A stretch of DNA of 64,000 nt from Hydrogenophaga sp. (lineage in GTDB: Bacteria; Pseudomonadota; Gammaproteobacteria; Burkholderiales; Burkholderiaceae_C), in assembly GCF_018780385.1 (NCBI RefSeq), contig NZ_JADMJO010000055.1:1-64000 (forward strand), written 5' to 3'. The notes beneath the pieces are model-generated. The model worked only from the letters and a program-made list of their open reading frames with translations. It was not told the origin of the DNA and made no database searches. Within the stretch, counting starts at the first letter, position 1. Every line of letters starts with the position of its first letter. The position numbers and the translations under genes are program-made. Of the stretch, positions 40,011 through 48,986 are shown piece by piece.

Positions 40011-40985
40011 TCATGCAGCAACTCCGGTGGTGGCGTGCAGCCAGCAGGCCGCGCGCGTGGCGCCGGCCACCAGCAAATCGGGTCGATCCACATGGCAGCG
40101 GTCGAACACCCTTTCGCAACGCGGGTTGTAGGCACAGCCTGTTGGAATCGCATTGAGACGCGGCATCGCGCCGTCGATCTGGTGCAGTCGCTCGCGGTCC
40201 ATGCTCATGTCGGGAATGCAGGCCATCAGACCTGCGGTGTATGGATGGGCTGGGTGGTTGATGACCTCGTGCACCGGGCCGATTTCGGCAATGCGCCCGG
40301 CGTACATCACGGCCACGCGGTCGCAGGTTTCGGCGATCACACCCATGTCGTGGGTGATCAGCATCACCGCCGCGCCGCGCTGTTTGCAGATGGTCTTGAG
40401 CAGCGTGATGATCTGCGCCTGGATCGATACGTCGAGCGCTGTGGTGGGTTCATCGGCCACGATCAGCTGCGGCTCGGCCGCGAGCGCCAACGCGATCACC
40501 ACCCGCTGGCGCATGCCGCCACTGAACTGGTGGGGGAAATGGTCGATGCGCTGCTCAGCGGCCGGTATGCCGGTGTCCTTGAGCAGGTCGATGGCACGCT
40601 TGCGCGCCTCGGCCTGCGTAACAGGCAGGTGGGTGGTGATGGTCTCGATGAGCTGGCGGCCCACCGAGTAAAGGGGGTTGAGCGAGGTCAGCGGGTCCTG
40701 GAAGATCGCGCCGATCTTGCGCCCGCGCACCTTGCGCATCTCTTCGTGCGGCAGGTTGTCGATGCGCTGGCCATGCAGCAGGATCTCACCCGAGGCCACA
40801 CGGCCCGGTGGTTCGAGCAGGCCGATGATGGAGGCGCCCGTGAGCGACTTGCCCGCGCCGGACTCGCCCACCACACCGAGGATTTCACCCGGTGCGATGT
40901 CGAAGGAGATGTCGTCGAGGGCGCGCAGCGTGCCACGTCGGCCGGGGAACTCGACAACCAGGTTCTTGACTTGAAGGAGGCTCAT
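40011..40985 (-). CDS. peptide ABC transporter ATP-binding protein (DppD-like)
   Basis: The second ATPase of the importer, 324 residues. Walker A is GESGAGKSL, the signature FSGGMRQRV, and Walker B LIVADEPTTALD. The C-terminal oligopeptide-type cysteine tail is CAYNPRCERVFDRC. It starts four bases after the permease stop and is followed after 61 bases by the DppF-like ATPase. Dpp/Opp-type systems use such heterodimeric ATPases. Confidence 0.95.
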   Translation of the reverse strand: MSLLQVKNLVVEFPGRRGTLRALDDISFDIAPGEILGVVGESGAGKSLTGASIIGLLEPPGRVASGEILLHGQRIDNLPHEEMRKVRGRKIGAIFQDPLTSLNPLYSVGRQLIETITTHLPVTQAEARKRAIDLLKDTGIPAAEQRIDHFPHQFSGGMRQRVVIALALAAEPQLIVADEPTTALDVSIQAQIITLLKTICKQRGAAVMLITHDMGVIAETCDRVAVMYAGRIAEIGPVHEVINHPAHPYTAGLMACIPDMSMDRERLHQIDGAMPRLNAIPTGCAYNPRCERVFDRCHVDRPDLLVAGATRAACWLHATTGVAA

Positions 40986-40989
40986 GTTG

Positions 40990-41901
40990 TTATCGGAGTC
41001 GCGGATTCAAAGCATCGCGCAGCCAGTCGCCCAGCAGGTTCACGCTGAGTGCAATCAGCACCAGCATGGCGCCCGGGAAGATGGTGATCCACCACTCTCC
41101 GGAAAACAGGTAGTCGTTGCCCACGCGGATGAGCGTGCCCAGTGACGGCGAGGTGGGCGGCGCGCCCACGCCCAGGAACGACAGCGTGGCCTCGGTGATG
41201 ATGGCCGTGGCCACCTGAATGGTGGCGAGCACCAGCACCGGACCCATGACGTTGGGCAGCACGTGGCTGCGCATGATGCGCAACGGCGCCACGCCGGTCA
41301 CGCGGGCCGCCTGCACGTATTCCTTGTTACGCTCCACCAGCGTGGAGCCACGCACGGTGCGCGCGTACTGCACCCAGCCGGTGAGCGTGATCGAGATGAT
41401 GAGCACGCCGAAAGCCAGCGCTTCATGCGCATTGGGAAACAAGGCACGACCCACACCAGCAATCAACAGAGCCACCAGGATGGCGGGGAAGGACAACATC
41501 ACGTCGCACAGGCGCATGAGCAGGCTGTCGACCCATCCGCCCAGGAAACCGGCGGCCAGGCCAAACGACACGCCGATCACCACCGAGAGCACCACCGAGG
41601 CCAGCCCCACCGCCAGCGAGATGCGCGCGCCGTACATGAGGGCAGAGAGGATGTCGCGGCCCTGGTCGTCGGTGCCCAACAAGAAGTTGCGCGACCCCTC
41701 GGGGCTCCAGGCCGGCGGCAAGCGCGCATTGGAGAGCTCGAGCGTGGCGAGGTCGAACGGGTTGTGCGGCGCCACCCAGGGCGCAAACACGGCGCAGAAG
41801 ATGCAGATGAACGCGATCACCGCCGCCACGATGGCGGTCGGTGAATTGCGGAAGCTGTGGCCGACATCGCTGTCGAGCCCTCTTTTGATGAAACTGATCA
41901 C
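40990..41901 (-). CDS. peptide ABC transporter permease (DppC-like)
   Basis: An inner-membrane permease of 303 residues. The N-terminal helix (IVAAVIAFICIFCAVFAPWV) precedes the periplasmic loop LGTDDQGRDILSALMYGARISL, which is typical of DppC/OppC. Five further helices follow, and the ATPase-coupling EAA loop is near AARVTGVAPLRIMRSHVLPN. Next to the DppD-like ATPase; it pairs with the DppB-like permease that is separated from it by the amidohydrolase and a binding protein. Confidence 0.95.
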   Translation of the reverse strand: MISFIKRGLDSDVGHSFRNSPTAIVAAVIAFICIFCAVFAPWVAPHNPFDLATLELSNARLPPAWSPEGSRNFLLGTDDQGRDILSALMYGARISLAVGLASVVLSVVIGVSFGLAAGFLGGWVDSLLMRLCDVMLSFPAILVALLIAGVGRALFPNAHEALAFGVLIISITLTGWVQYARTVRGSTLVERNKEYVQAARVTGVAPLRIMRSHVLPNVMGPVLVLATIQVATAIITEATLSFLGVGAPPTSPSLGTLIRVGNDYLFSGEWWITIFPGAMLVLIALSVNLLGDWLRDALNPRLR

Positions 41902-41964
41902 GTGGGGAACCTGTTTGGAATCAATGCCGCCGCAAGACTGAGGGCTCGCGGCGGCAGGGCCGGC

Positions 41965-43551
41965 TCACTTCGCCGGACTCACCGACATGTAGCGGAAGGG
42001 CATGAAGTTGTCGGCCATCTGGACCAGCTCCACGTTGCTGGCCACACCCCAGGCCAGCGCCTGCTGGTGCAGTGGGAGGTGACCGATGTCGTCGGAGTGC
42101 AGCTTGAAAGCCTGCTTGATCAAGGCGTCGCGCTTGCCCTTGTCGGTTTCAGACTGGATCTGCACGGTCAATTCGTCGACCTTGGGATTGCAGTACGCCC
42201 CCAGATTGAACTGGCCACTGCCTTTGTCGTCGACGCAGCGCATCAGCGCGTTCAGCGCGTTGTGCGAGTCATAGGTGCCGGGGGTCCAGCCCAACATGTA
42301 GAAGCTGGTGTCGCGCCGGAGGATCTTGGGGAAGTAGGTGCCCTTGGTCTCGGCCTGCAGGTTGATCTTCACCCCGATGCGGGCGAGGTTGGCCGCCACC
42401 GCTTCGCAGATCGCACCGTCGTTCACGTAGCGGTCGTTGGGGCAGTTCATGGCCACTTCAAAGCCGTTCGGGTAACCGGCCTCGGCCAGCAGCTTCTTGG
42501 CCGCTTCCGTGTCATAAGGCAGGCGCGCATTCATCGCCTCGTCAAAGCCGTTGATGCCGGGGCCCACCAAAAGCGCGGTGGGCTTGGAAGCGCCGCGCAT
42601 CACGGTGCGCTGAATGCCGTTCATGTCGATCGCCTGGTAGAAGGCCTGGCGCACGCGCTTGTCTTTGAACGGGTTCTTGCCCTTGACGTTCGAATACAGC
42701 AGTTCGTCACGCTTCTGGTCCATGCCCAGGAAAATGGTGCGCAGCTCCGGGCCTTGCATCACCTTGCTCTTGCCGCTGGCGTTGATGCGCGCGATGTCCT
42801 GCAGCGGCACCGGTTCGATCACATCCACCTGACCCGAGAGCAAAGCCGCCACGCGGGTGGAGTCGTTGCCGACCGGGGTGTATTCCACGTTCACGACGTT
42901 GCCTTCGATCTTCCCCCAGTAGTTGCCGTTGCGCACGAAGCTGGTCTTGACGTTGGGCTGGCGCTCGCGCAGGCGAAACGGACCCGTGCCGTTGGCGCGA
43001 AACGAGGCCGCGTTCTCAATGCCCTTGCGGCGGTCCACCGGGCGCGTGGCCTGGTTCTCTTCGGACCACTTCTTGTTCATGATGAACAGCAGCGAGAGCA
43101 CGTCGGGCAGGATCGGGAATGGTCCCTTGGTTTCGATGTCGACCGTGAAGTCGTTGACCTTGCGGACTTCCTTCACATCGTTGGTGTAGCTCTTCATGTC
43201 CGAGCCTTCGCCCGAGGCACGCGCGAAGGTGAACAGCACGTCGTCAGCGGTGAACGGCGCACCGTCGTGAAACTTCACGCCCTTGCGCAGTTCGAAACGC
43301 CACACGCTGGGCGAGGCCTGCTTCCAGCTGGTGGCCAATGCCGGCACCAGCTTCAGGTTCCTGTCGCGGCCCACCAGCGGCTCGTAGACGTTGCTCGTCA
43401 CGCTGAGCTGCAGCGTTTCGTTGAGCGAATGCGGATCCATGGAGAGCGCATCGCCCTGGTTGCCGACGCGGACGGTCTGCGCGCTGGTTGAGCCCACGGC
43501 GAAGGCCGCAGACATCACCAGACCACTGACCAGTCTCTTGTTGAACTTCAT
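41965..43551 (-). CDS. peptide ABC transporter substrate-binding protein (second copy in operon)
   Basis: A periplasmic cluster C binding protein (SBP family 5) of 528 residues with a clear signal peptide ending SAAFAVGSTSAQ. The family block WRFELRKGVKFHDGAPFTADDVLF lies near residue 85. It shares many blocks with the upstream binding protein of the same operon, for example GKNPFKDKRVRQAFYQAIDM and a CPNDRYVND segment, so the two are duplicates. Its ATG overlaps the stop of the M20 gene by four bases. Confidence 0.95.
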   Translation of the reverse strand: MKFNKRLVSGLVMSAAFAVGSTSAQTVRVGNQGDALSMDPHSLNETLQLSVTSNVYEPLVGRDRNLKLVPALATSWKQASPSVWRFELRKGVKFHDGAPFTADDVLFTFARASGEGSDMKSYTNDVKEVRKVNDFTVDIETKGPFPILPDVLSLLFIMNKKWSEENQATRPVDRRKGIENAASFRANGTGPFRLRERQPNVKTSFVRNGNYWGKIEGNVVNVEYTPVGNDSTRVAALLSGQVDVIEPVPLQDIARINASGKSKVMQGPELRTIFLGMDQKRDELLYSNVKGKNPFKDKRVRQAFYQAIDMNGIQRTVMRGASKPTALLVGPGINGFDEAMNARLPYDTEAAKKLLAEAGYPNGFEVAMNCPNDRYVNDGAICEAVAANLARIGVKINLQAETKGTYFPKILRRDTSFYMLGWTPGTYDSHNALNALMRCVDDKGSGQFNLGAYCNPKVDELTVQIQSETDKGKRDALIKQAFKLHSDDIGHLPLHQQALAWGVASNVELVQMADNFMPFRYMSVSPAK

Positions 43552-44852
43552 GCATCACTCCTTGCGTGGTTGGAAACTGTTGAATTCGATAGAGCGGGTT
43601 TGGCATGGCCATCGGCCAGCGGCATGCCATGCTCAATCAGGCCGGCGTGCAGCGCCGCGCCCAGAGGCAACACCTCGTCGTTGAAATCGTAGCGGCTGTT
43701 GTGCAGGTAGCACCCACCCATGCCGCTCTCCAGGCCTTGCCCCAGTCGCAGATAGGCACCGGGTTTGGCCTGCAGCATGAACGAAAAATCTTCAGCGCCC
43801 ATGCTCGGGTCCATGTTGCGGTCCACGTGGTCGTGGCCCAGCAGCTTCTGCGCCACGTCGGCCGCAAAGCGCGCCTCGGCGGCGCTGTTGATCGTGGCCG
43901 GGTAGATGCGCTCGTACTTGACATGGGCCGCAGCGCCCAGGCCCAGCGCCACGCCCGAACACACCTCTTGCAAGCGCTGCTCGATCATGTTCTGCACCTC
44001 GGCGTGGAAGGTGCGCACCGTGCCCACCAGCGTGGCCTTGCCCGGCATCACGCTGAAGGCACCCATGTCACCGGCCTGCATCGCGCAGATGCTGATGACC
44101 GCGCTGTCGATGGCGCGCACGTTGCGCGAAACGATGCTCTGCACCGCGGTGATGATGTGTGCGGAGACCAGCACCGGGTCCACCGTCTGGTAAGGGTGCG
44201 CGCCATGGCCGCCCTTGCCGGTGATCTCGATGGTGATGCGGTCGGCCGACGCCATCATGGGGCCGGGGTTCACACCCACGGTACCTGGTTTCATCTGCGG
44301 CCAGTTGTGCATGCCGTAGACCGACTGCACCGGGAAGCGCTCGAACAGGCCGTCTTCGATCATGGCCTTGGCGCCGGCAAAACCTTCTTCACCGGGCTGG
44401 AAGATCAACACGGCCGTGCCATCGAACTGCCTTGTTTCGGCCAGGTAGCGGGCGGCCCCCACCAGCATGGTGGTGTGGCCGTCATGACCGCAGCCGTGCA
44501 TCATCCCGGGCTTGGTGGACTTCCACGCAAAGTCGTTGTGTTCGGTCATGGGCAACGCGTCCATGTCGGCGCGCAGACCGATCATGCGGCCGCTCTCGCG
44601 GCGCTGGCCGTGAATGACCGCCACCACACCGGTCTTGCCGATGCCGGTGTGGATCTCGTCCACACCGCACACCTTGAGCGATTCAACGACGCGCTTCGCG
44701 GTGTAGTGCTCTTCGAAGCCGATCTCCGGGTGCGCGTGGAGATCACGACGCAGCGCGGTGAGCTCGGGATGGAATGCGACGATGTGCGCGAATGCGCGGC
44801 CGTGGGCCTTGATGCGAGAGGTCAACATGGCGGTGTGAAGCTCAATGTCCAC
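43548..44852 (-). CDS. M20 family metallo-amidohydrolase (hippurate hydrolase / N-acyl amino acid hydrolase type)
   Basis: A cytoplasmic-looking zinc-type hydrolase of 434 residues that removes acyl groups from amino acids or splits short peptides. Metal ligands are in MHGCGHDGHTTM (about residue 118) and FQPGEEGFAGA; the dimerisation domain has TGKGGHGAHPYQTVDP. MGAEDFSFM near the end is typical of the IAA-amidohydrolase and hippuricase branch. There is no signal peptide. It sits inside the ABC operon, overlapping the permease gene before it by 11 bases and the binding-protein gene after it by four, which suggests that it cleaves what the transporter imports. Confidence 0.93.
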   Translation of the reverse strand: MDIELHTAMLTSRIKAHGRAFAHIVAFHPELTALRRDLHAHPEIGFEEHYTAKRVVESLKVCGVDEIHTGIGKTGVVAVIHGQRRESGRMIGLRADMDALPMTEHNDFAWKSTKPGMMHGCGHDGHTTMLVGAARYLAETRQFDGTAVLIFQPGEEGFAGAKAMIEDGLFERFPVQSVYGMHNWPQMKPGTVGVNPGPMMASADRITIEITGKGGHGAHPYQTVDPVLVSAHIITAVQSIVSRNVRAIDSAVISICAMQAGDMGAFSVMPGKATLVGTVRTFHAEVQNMIEQRLQEVCSGVALGLGAAAHVKYERIYPATINSAAEARFAADVAQKLLGHDHVDRNMDPSMGAEDFSFMLQAKPGAYLRLGQGLESGMGGCYLHNSRYDFNDEVLPLGAALHAGLIEHGMPLADGHAKPALSNSTVSNHARSDA

Positions 44853-45822
44853 CCGATTTTTCGGCGCGCAAGCGTGGGTCGACAGCGAAGTACAACAAGT
44901 CCACGATCAGGTTGATCACGACGAAGATCAGCGCGATCAGGCAGAGGTAGGCGGCCATCACCGGGATGTCGGCAAAGGTGACCGCCTGGATGAACAGCAA
45001 GCCCATGCCTGGCCACTGAAACACCGTCTCGGTGATGATGGCAAACGCAATCAGACCGCCCAACTGCAGACCCGTGATGGTCATCACCGGCACCAGCGTG
45101 TTCTTCAGCGCGTGGCCGAAATGCACGGCGCGGTCGGTGAGGCCCCGGGCGCGGGCGAACTTGATGTAGTCGGTGCGCAGCACTTCCAGCATCTCGGCGC
45201 GCACCAGTCGCATGATCAGCGTGAGCTGGAAGATCGCCAGCGTGATGGCTGGCAGAGTGATGTGCAACCAGCCCTTGGCGGTGAGCAACCCGGTGGACCA
45301 CCAGCCGAGTTGCACAACGTCACCGCGACCGAAGCTGGGAAACCAACCCAGGTTCACGGCGAACACCAGGATCAGCAGGATGCCGATCAGGAACGTGGGC
45401 AGCGACACACCGAGCAAGGACACGGTCATGAAAAACTGGCTCATGAACGTGCCTCGCTTGAGCGCGGCGTAAACCCCCATCGGGATACCGACAGCCAGCG
45501 CGAGCACGGCGGCCACCATGGCCAACTCCAGCGTGGCCGGGAACCGCTCCGTGATCAGGCGTGACACCTTGGCTCCCTGGCGCAGACTCAGGCCGAATTC
45601 GCCCTGTACCGCGTTGGCGAGGAAATGCCAGAACTGCACGAAGAAGGGCTGATCCAGGCCGAGGTCGGCCCGCAACTCGCGGACCTGCTCGGCCGTGGCG
45701 TCCTGCCCCAGCAGGAACACAACAGGGTCGCCCACGTACTGGAACAGCATGAACGCGATCAGCGCTACGCTGATCATGACGATCACGGCTTGCGCCAGTC
45801 GCCGGAGAATGAATGCAAACAT
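44842..45822 (-). CDS. peptide ABC transporter permease (DppB-like)
   Basis: A 326-residue DppB/OppB-type permease. It has the conserved start RRLAQAVIVMISVALIAFMLF and the periplasmic loop with LGLDQPFFVQFWHFLANAVQGEFGLS. About six helices and a coupling loop (DYIKFARARGLTDRAVHFGHALKN) follow. It overlaps the start of the M20 gene by 11 bases and follows the first binding protein after 64 bases. Confidence 0.95.
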   Translation of the reverse strand: MFAFILRRLAQAVIVMISVALIAFMLFQYVGDPVVFLLGQDATAEQVRELRADLGLDQPFFVQFWHFLANAVQGEFGLSLRQGAKVSRLITERFPATLELAMVAAVLALAVGIPMGVYAALKRGTFMSQFFMTVSLLGVSLPTFLIGILLILVFAVNLGWFPSFGRGDVVQLGWWSTGLLTAKGWLHITLPAITLAIFQLTLIMRLVRAEMLEVLRTDYIKFARARGLTDRAVHFGHALKNTLVPVMTITGLQLGGLIAFAIITETVFQWPGMGLLFIQAVTFADIPVMAAYLCLIALIFVVINLIVDLLYFAVDPRLRAEKSGGH

Positions 45823-45886
45823 CGTGGGTACAAATGAAGAGAGGGTCGCAACCCGAGGTGAGCGACCCTCTGCAGATGGGCTGAAA

Positions 45887-47473
45887 TCAGTTTACCTTGA
45901 TCAGACGCCAGTCCAGCCGGTTGTCGGCGCGGTGCACCACGTCAATGTTCTTCTTCATCGCCCACGGAATCACCTGGTTGTGCAGCGGGATATGCGCGAC
46001 GTCCTCATTCTGGAGGGCCAGCGCCTTGGTCAGCAGTTCGGTGCGCAGCTTCAGGTCGGTTTCCTTCTTGGTGCGCTCCACCAGCGCATCCATCTGCGGG
46101 TTGCTGTAGCGTCCCACGTTGTAGTTGCCGTCACCGCCCGCGCCCACCGAGCGCACCAGCGACTGCAGGCTGTACAGCGCATCAAACGTCGGCACGCCCC
46201 ACCCCAGCATGTAGATGCTGGCTTCGTAGCGCTGAATCATCGGGAAGTAGGTCGACAGCGGCAGCGTGCGCAGCTTGGCTTTCACGCCGATGCGCGCCCA
46301 CATGGCCGTCACAGCCTGGCAAATCTGCTCGTCGTTGATGTAGCGGTTGTTCGGGCAAGCAAAGTCCACTTCGAAGCCGTCCTTGTAGCCGGCATCGGCC
46401 AACAGCTTTTGCGCCGCAGCCACGTCGAACGGATGGCGCTTGTGCACGGCGTCCGTCCAACCGTTCACCTGTGGCGCCACCAACGCACCAGTGGGTTGGC
46501 CCAGTCCGCGCAGCGTCACGCGGGCAATGGTGTCCATGTCGATCGCCTGGTAGAGCGCCCTGCGAACGCGCTGGTCCTTCAGCGGGTTTTTGCCTTTGAT
46601 GTTGCTACCGGGCAATTCGGTGCGGAACTGGTCCATGCCGAAAAAGATGGTGCGGTTCTCAATCCCGTCGATCACTTTCAAAGTGCCCTCGGAGCGCACC
46701 CGCGGCAGATCTTGCGGGCTGGGGTCGAGCACCAGATCCACCTCGCCGGACAACAGCGCGGCCATGCGCGTGGCCACCGCTTTCACCGGCGTGTAGATCA
46801 CCTCGGTCACGTTGCCTTCAGACTTGCCCCACCAGTTCGGGTTGCGCGTGAGCACCATCTTCTGGTCAGGCTGCCACTCTTTCAACACAAACGGACCAGT
46901 GCCGTTGGCATTGCGGTGGGCAAAGTTTTCGTCTTGCGTCTTGATGTCTTTGGGAGAGGTCGAGTTGTTCTTCTCGGCCCAGGCCTTGCTCATCATGCGC
47001 AGCTCGGTGAGCTGGTTCAGCAGCACCGGGTTGGGATCCTTGGTGAAGATGTCGATGGTGTTGGCATCCACCTTGACCACCTTGTCGATGCCTTGGGCGT
47101 AGATGCCGAAGTTCGACGTCTTGGTCATGGCTCGCTCGAGCGAGAACACCGCATCGTCGGCCGAGAACGTGGAACCATCGTGGAACTTCACGCCGGTGCG
47201 CAAATTGAGGCGCAGCTGCGTGGGCGTGACTTGCTTCCACGCCGTGGCCAAGATGGGCTCGGGCTTGAAGGTCTTGCTGTTGTAGTACACCAGCGACTCG
47301 TACACCGACGCGTGAATGCCATTGGCCAACGCGTTGTTCTGCGAGTGAATGTCCCAGGTCGGGATGTCGCTGGCGCTGGTCCACTTGAAGGTCTTGGCGT
47401 GTAGGCCACCCGCGGTCACCGAGAGCGCCACTGTCAATGCGGCCAAGCGGAAATAGGTAAAGGTTGAATGCAT
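45887..47473 (-). CDS. peptide ABC transporter substrate-binding protein (first gene of operon)
   Basis: An SBP family 5 periplasmic binding protein of 528 residues with a signal peptide ending AGGLHAK. The blocks LRTGVKFHDGSTFSADDAVFSLE and GKNPLKDQRVRRALYQAIDM are also found in the second binding protein downstream. The track adds ten codons; the ATG at 47473 (MHSTFTYF) gives the proper export signal. It is the promoter-proximal gene of the seven-gene operon. Confidence 0.95.
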   Translation of the reverse strand: MHSTFTYFRLAALTVALSVTAGGLHAKTFKWTSASDIPTWDIHSQNNALANGIHASVYESLVYYNSKTFKPEPILATAWKQVTPTQLRLNLRTGVKFHDGSTFSADDAVFSLERAMTKTSNFGIYAQGIDKVVKVDANTIDIFTKDPNPVLLNQLTELRMMSKAWAEKNNSTSPKDIKTQDENFAHRNANGTGPFVLKEWQPDQKMVLTRNPNWWGKSEGNVTEVIYTPVKAVATRMAALLSGEVDLVLDPSPQDLPRVRSEGTLKVIDGIENRTIFFGMDQFRTELPGSNIKGKNPLKDQRVRRALYQAIDMDTIARVTLRGLGQPTGALVAPQVNGWTDAVHKRHPFDVAAAQKLLADAGYKDGFEVDFACPNNRYINDEQICQAVTAMWARIGVKAKLRTLPLSTYFPMIQRYEASIYMLGWGVPTFDALYSLQSLVRSVGAGGDGNYNVGRYSNPQMDALVERTKKETDLKLRTELLTKALALQNEDVAHIPLHNQVIPWAMKKNIDVVHRADNRLDWRLIKVN

Positions 47474-47489
47474 GGAAGTACCCTGGTCA

Positions 47490-47517
47490 GTAATAACGAA
47501 CAAGGACTATGCAACAA
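47490..47517 (-). promoter_or_regulatory. candidate promoter of the peptide ABC operon
   Basis: On the minus strand TTGTTG (47512-47517) and TATTAC (47490-47495) are 16 bases apart, placing the start about 10 bases before the first binding-protein ATG. It lies in the 100-base gap after the DUF3047 gene. Both hexamers are only four of six to consensus. Confidence 0.35.
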
Positions 47518-47573
47518 ACGTTCCCGCCTCCGAACCGGGGTAACCCGCATCGAAGGTGCAAACAAGTCTCGGA

Positions 47574-48404
47574 TCAACGCGCGGGTGCCACGCTCTCCAG
47601 CGTCAGCGCACCGTACCAGGCCGTGAGGGTGCTGCCGGTGTTGTCGGTGTCGGTCATCAGGGCCACCAGACGCAGCGGCCCGGGCTCTTCGCCGAAGGCC
47701 TGTCGATAGTCCGCCTGCACGTCACGCACATGGTCGCGCCAGCGACCCAACTGGCTTGGACCGCTGTCGAGCACCAGTTTGCGTATTCGATCGGTGCGCG
47801 GATTCACCACCACGGTGCCTGGGGCCTCCTTGCTGCCCCACACATACATCAAGGTGGCATAAGGCAACTCCTCGCCCGTGAGCAGGCGACTCATTTCAGA
47901 GAGCCTGTGCATCTTGGGCGTCCAGCGCGTGCGGTCGCCCTCAAACCCCAAGACGATGCCCACCGGAGAGTCAGATGCGTCGGCCTTCGCCAGATCGGCC
48001 CCCAACGGCAATGCATCCACCTTCCACGAAAATGCCAAGCGCCCCGGCGCGAGCAAGCTGGGCTCAAACCGGCGTCGAAAAATGCTCACAGAGTTGTCCG
48101 CCTTGACGCGCAACGACGGCCGCGCCAACACATCCGCCGGCTCATACGCCACGTAGCGCTTGCCCGGCAAGGCAAACGGTTGCCACGCCTGCGTGCTGGG
48201 CGGTGTGGTCAACAGCCGCGTTGCTGCCCGGTTCAACGCCAGCTGGCGCCTTGAAGCAACCACCTCGGCGTCGCTGTCGCCCCGTTCGGGCGGTACCGCG
48301 CAGGCCGCCACACCCAGGGCGAGAAAAAGCGCTACCAACCAACGCCCATGCCTGGAAGCGCGAACAAAGGTGCGAGGACGTGAAAAAGGCAGGCGATGGC
48401 GCAT
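47574..48404 (-). CDS. DUF3047 domain-containing putative lipoprotein
   Basis: A 276-residue exported protein of unknown function. The N-terminus has basic residues, a hydrophobic stretch and a possible lipobox VAAC at residues 32-35 (LALGVAAC). The rest matches the conserved blocks I associate with DUF3047: RYVAYEPADVL, ADNSVSIFRRRF, LAFSWKVDAL, ELPYATLMYVWGS, NPRTDRIRKLVL and MTDTDNTG. It lies alone between the ABC operon and the ComEA-like gene. The family's role is not known to me. Confidence 0.8.
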   Translation of the reverse strand: MRHRLPFSRPRTFVRASRHGRWLVALFLALGVAACAVPPERGDSDAEVVASRRQLALNRAATRLLTTPPSTQAWQPFALPGKRYVAYEPADVLARPSLRVKADNSVSIFRRRFEPSLLAPGRLAFSWKVDALPLGADLAKADASDSPVGIVLGFEGDRTRWTPKMHRLSEMSRLLTGEELPYATLMYVWGSKEAPGTVVVNPRTDRIRKLVLDSGPSQLGRWRDHVRDVQADYRQAFGEEPGPLRLVALMTDTDNTGSTLTAWYGALTLESVAPAR

Positions 48405-48578
48405 GTTGCAAACAGGTCAAAAAGGACTAATAAATTCTGTTCAAAGCGATGTTTTTGTAATTGTTTTGATTTAAATTTCAAACCCGAAGCCTGCCCTCAG
48501 GTTTCCGCGGCAGACCCGACATTGCAAACCAGCCGTTCGAGTCTGGCGCGTTCACACCACTTCAAAAACGGAGGACTC
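48405..48578. promoter_or_regulatory. AT-rich divergent region between DUF3047 gene and HHH gene
   Basis: About 174 bases. The half near DUF3047 is clearly AT-rich for this genome (TTTTTGTAATTGTTTTGATTTAAATT), as expected for a promoter region. I could not assign a convincing -35/-10 pair on either strand. Confidence 0.3.
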
Positions 48579-48905
48579 ATGTTCAAGAAATTTCTGGCCA
48601 GCTCGCTGGCATTGCTCGCAGCAGCCAGCTTCGCTGCCGTCGACATCAACAAGGCCACCCCGGCCGACCTCGACAGCATCAAAGGCATCGGCCCCAGCAC
48701 GTCCACCAAGATCCTCGACGCACGCAAGACGTCACCATTCAAAGACTGGGCCGATCTCATTCAGAGGGTACCCGGCATTGGTGACAAACGCGCAGCCAAG
48801 CTGTCCTCGGAAGGTCTGACCGTGAACGGTGACGCATTCAAGCCCTCGGACAAGCCCGCGGCTGAGAAAAAGGCCTCAGACAAGAAGCCCGCCGCCGCCA
48901 AGTGA
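48579..48905 (+). CDS. ComEA-like helix-hairpin-helix DNA-binding protein
   Basis: A 108-residue exported protein. A signal peptide (KKFLASSLALLAAASFA) leads to one HhH2 module with the ComEA signature VDINKATPADLDSIKGIGPSTSTKI and the second hairpin VPGIGDKRAAKL. It closes with a Lys/Ala/Pro-rich tail. ComEA proteins bind incoming DNA in the periplasm during natural uptake. Some short homologues have no proven role. GGAGG seven bases before the ATG fixes the start at 48579; the longer track frame has no signal peptide. Confidence 0.9.
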   Translation: MFKKFLASSLALLAAASFAAVDINKATPADLDSIKGIGPSTSTKILDARKTSPFKDWADLIQRVPGIGDKRAAKLSSEGLTVNGDAFKPSDKPAAEKKASDKKPAAAK

Positions 48906-48923
48906 TCGACATGTCACACCCAT

Positions 48924-48959
48924 AAAAAAAGCCACCCGGCATGCCGGGTGGCTTTTTTG
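48924..48959. terminator. bidirectional intrinsic terminator between HHH gene and porin
   Basis: GCCACCCGGC-AT-GCCGGGTGGC is a perfect 22-base palindrome, flanked by seven A and six T. It serves the HHH gene on the plus strand and the convergent porin on the minus strand. Confidence 0.93.
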
Positions 48960-48986
48960 GCTGATTACAGTTCCGAAGAACCGAGA

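Noticed and set aside
48579-48905. Competence locus
   Set aside because: Only a lone ComEA-like protein is present here; no comEC, comF or dprA adjoins it, so a DNA-uptake operon cannot be claimed.
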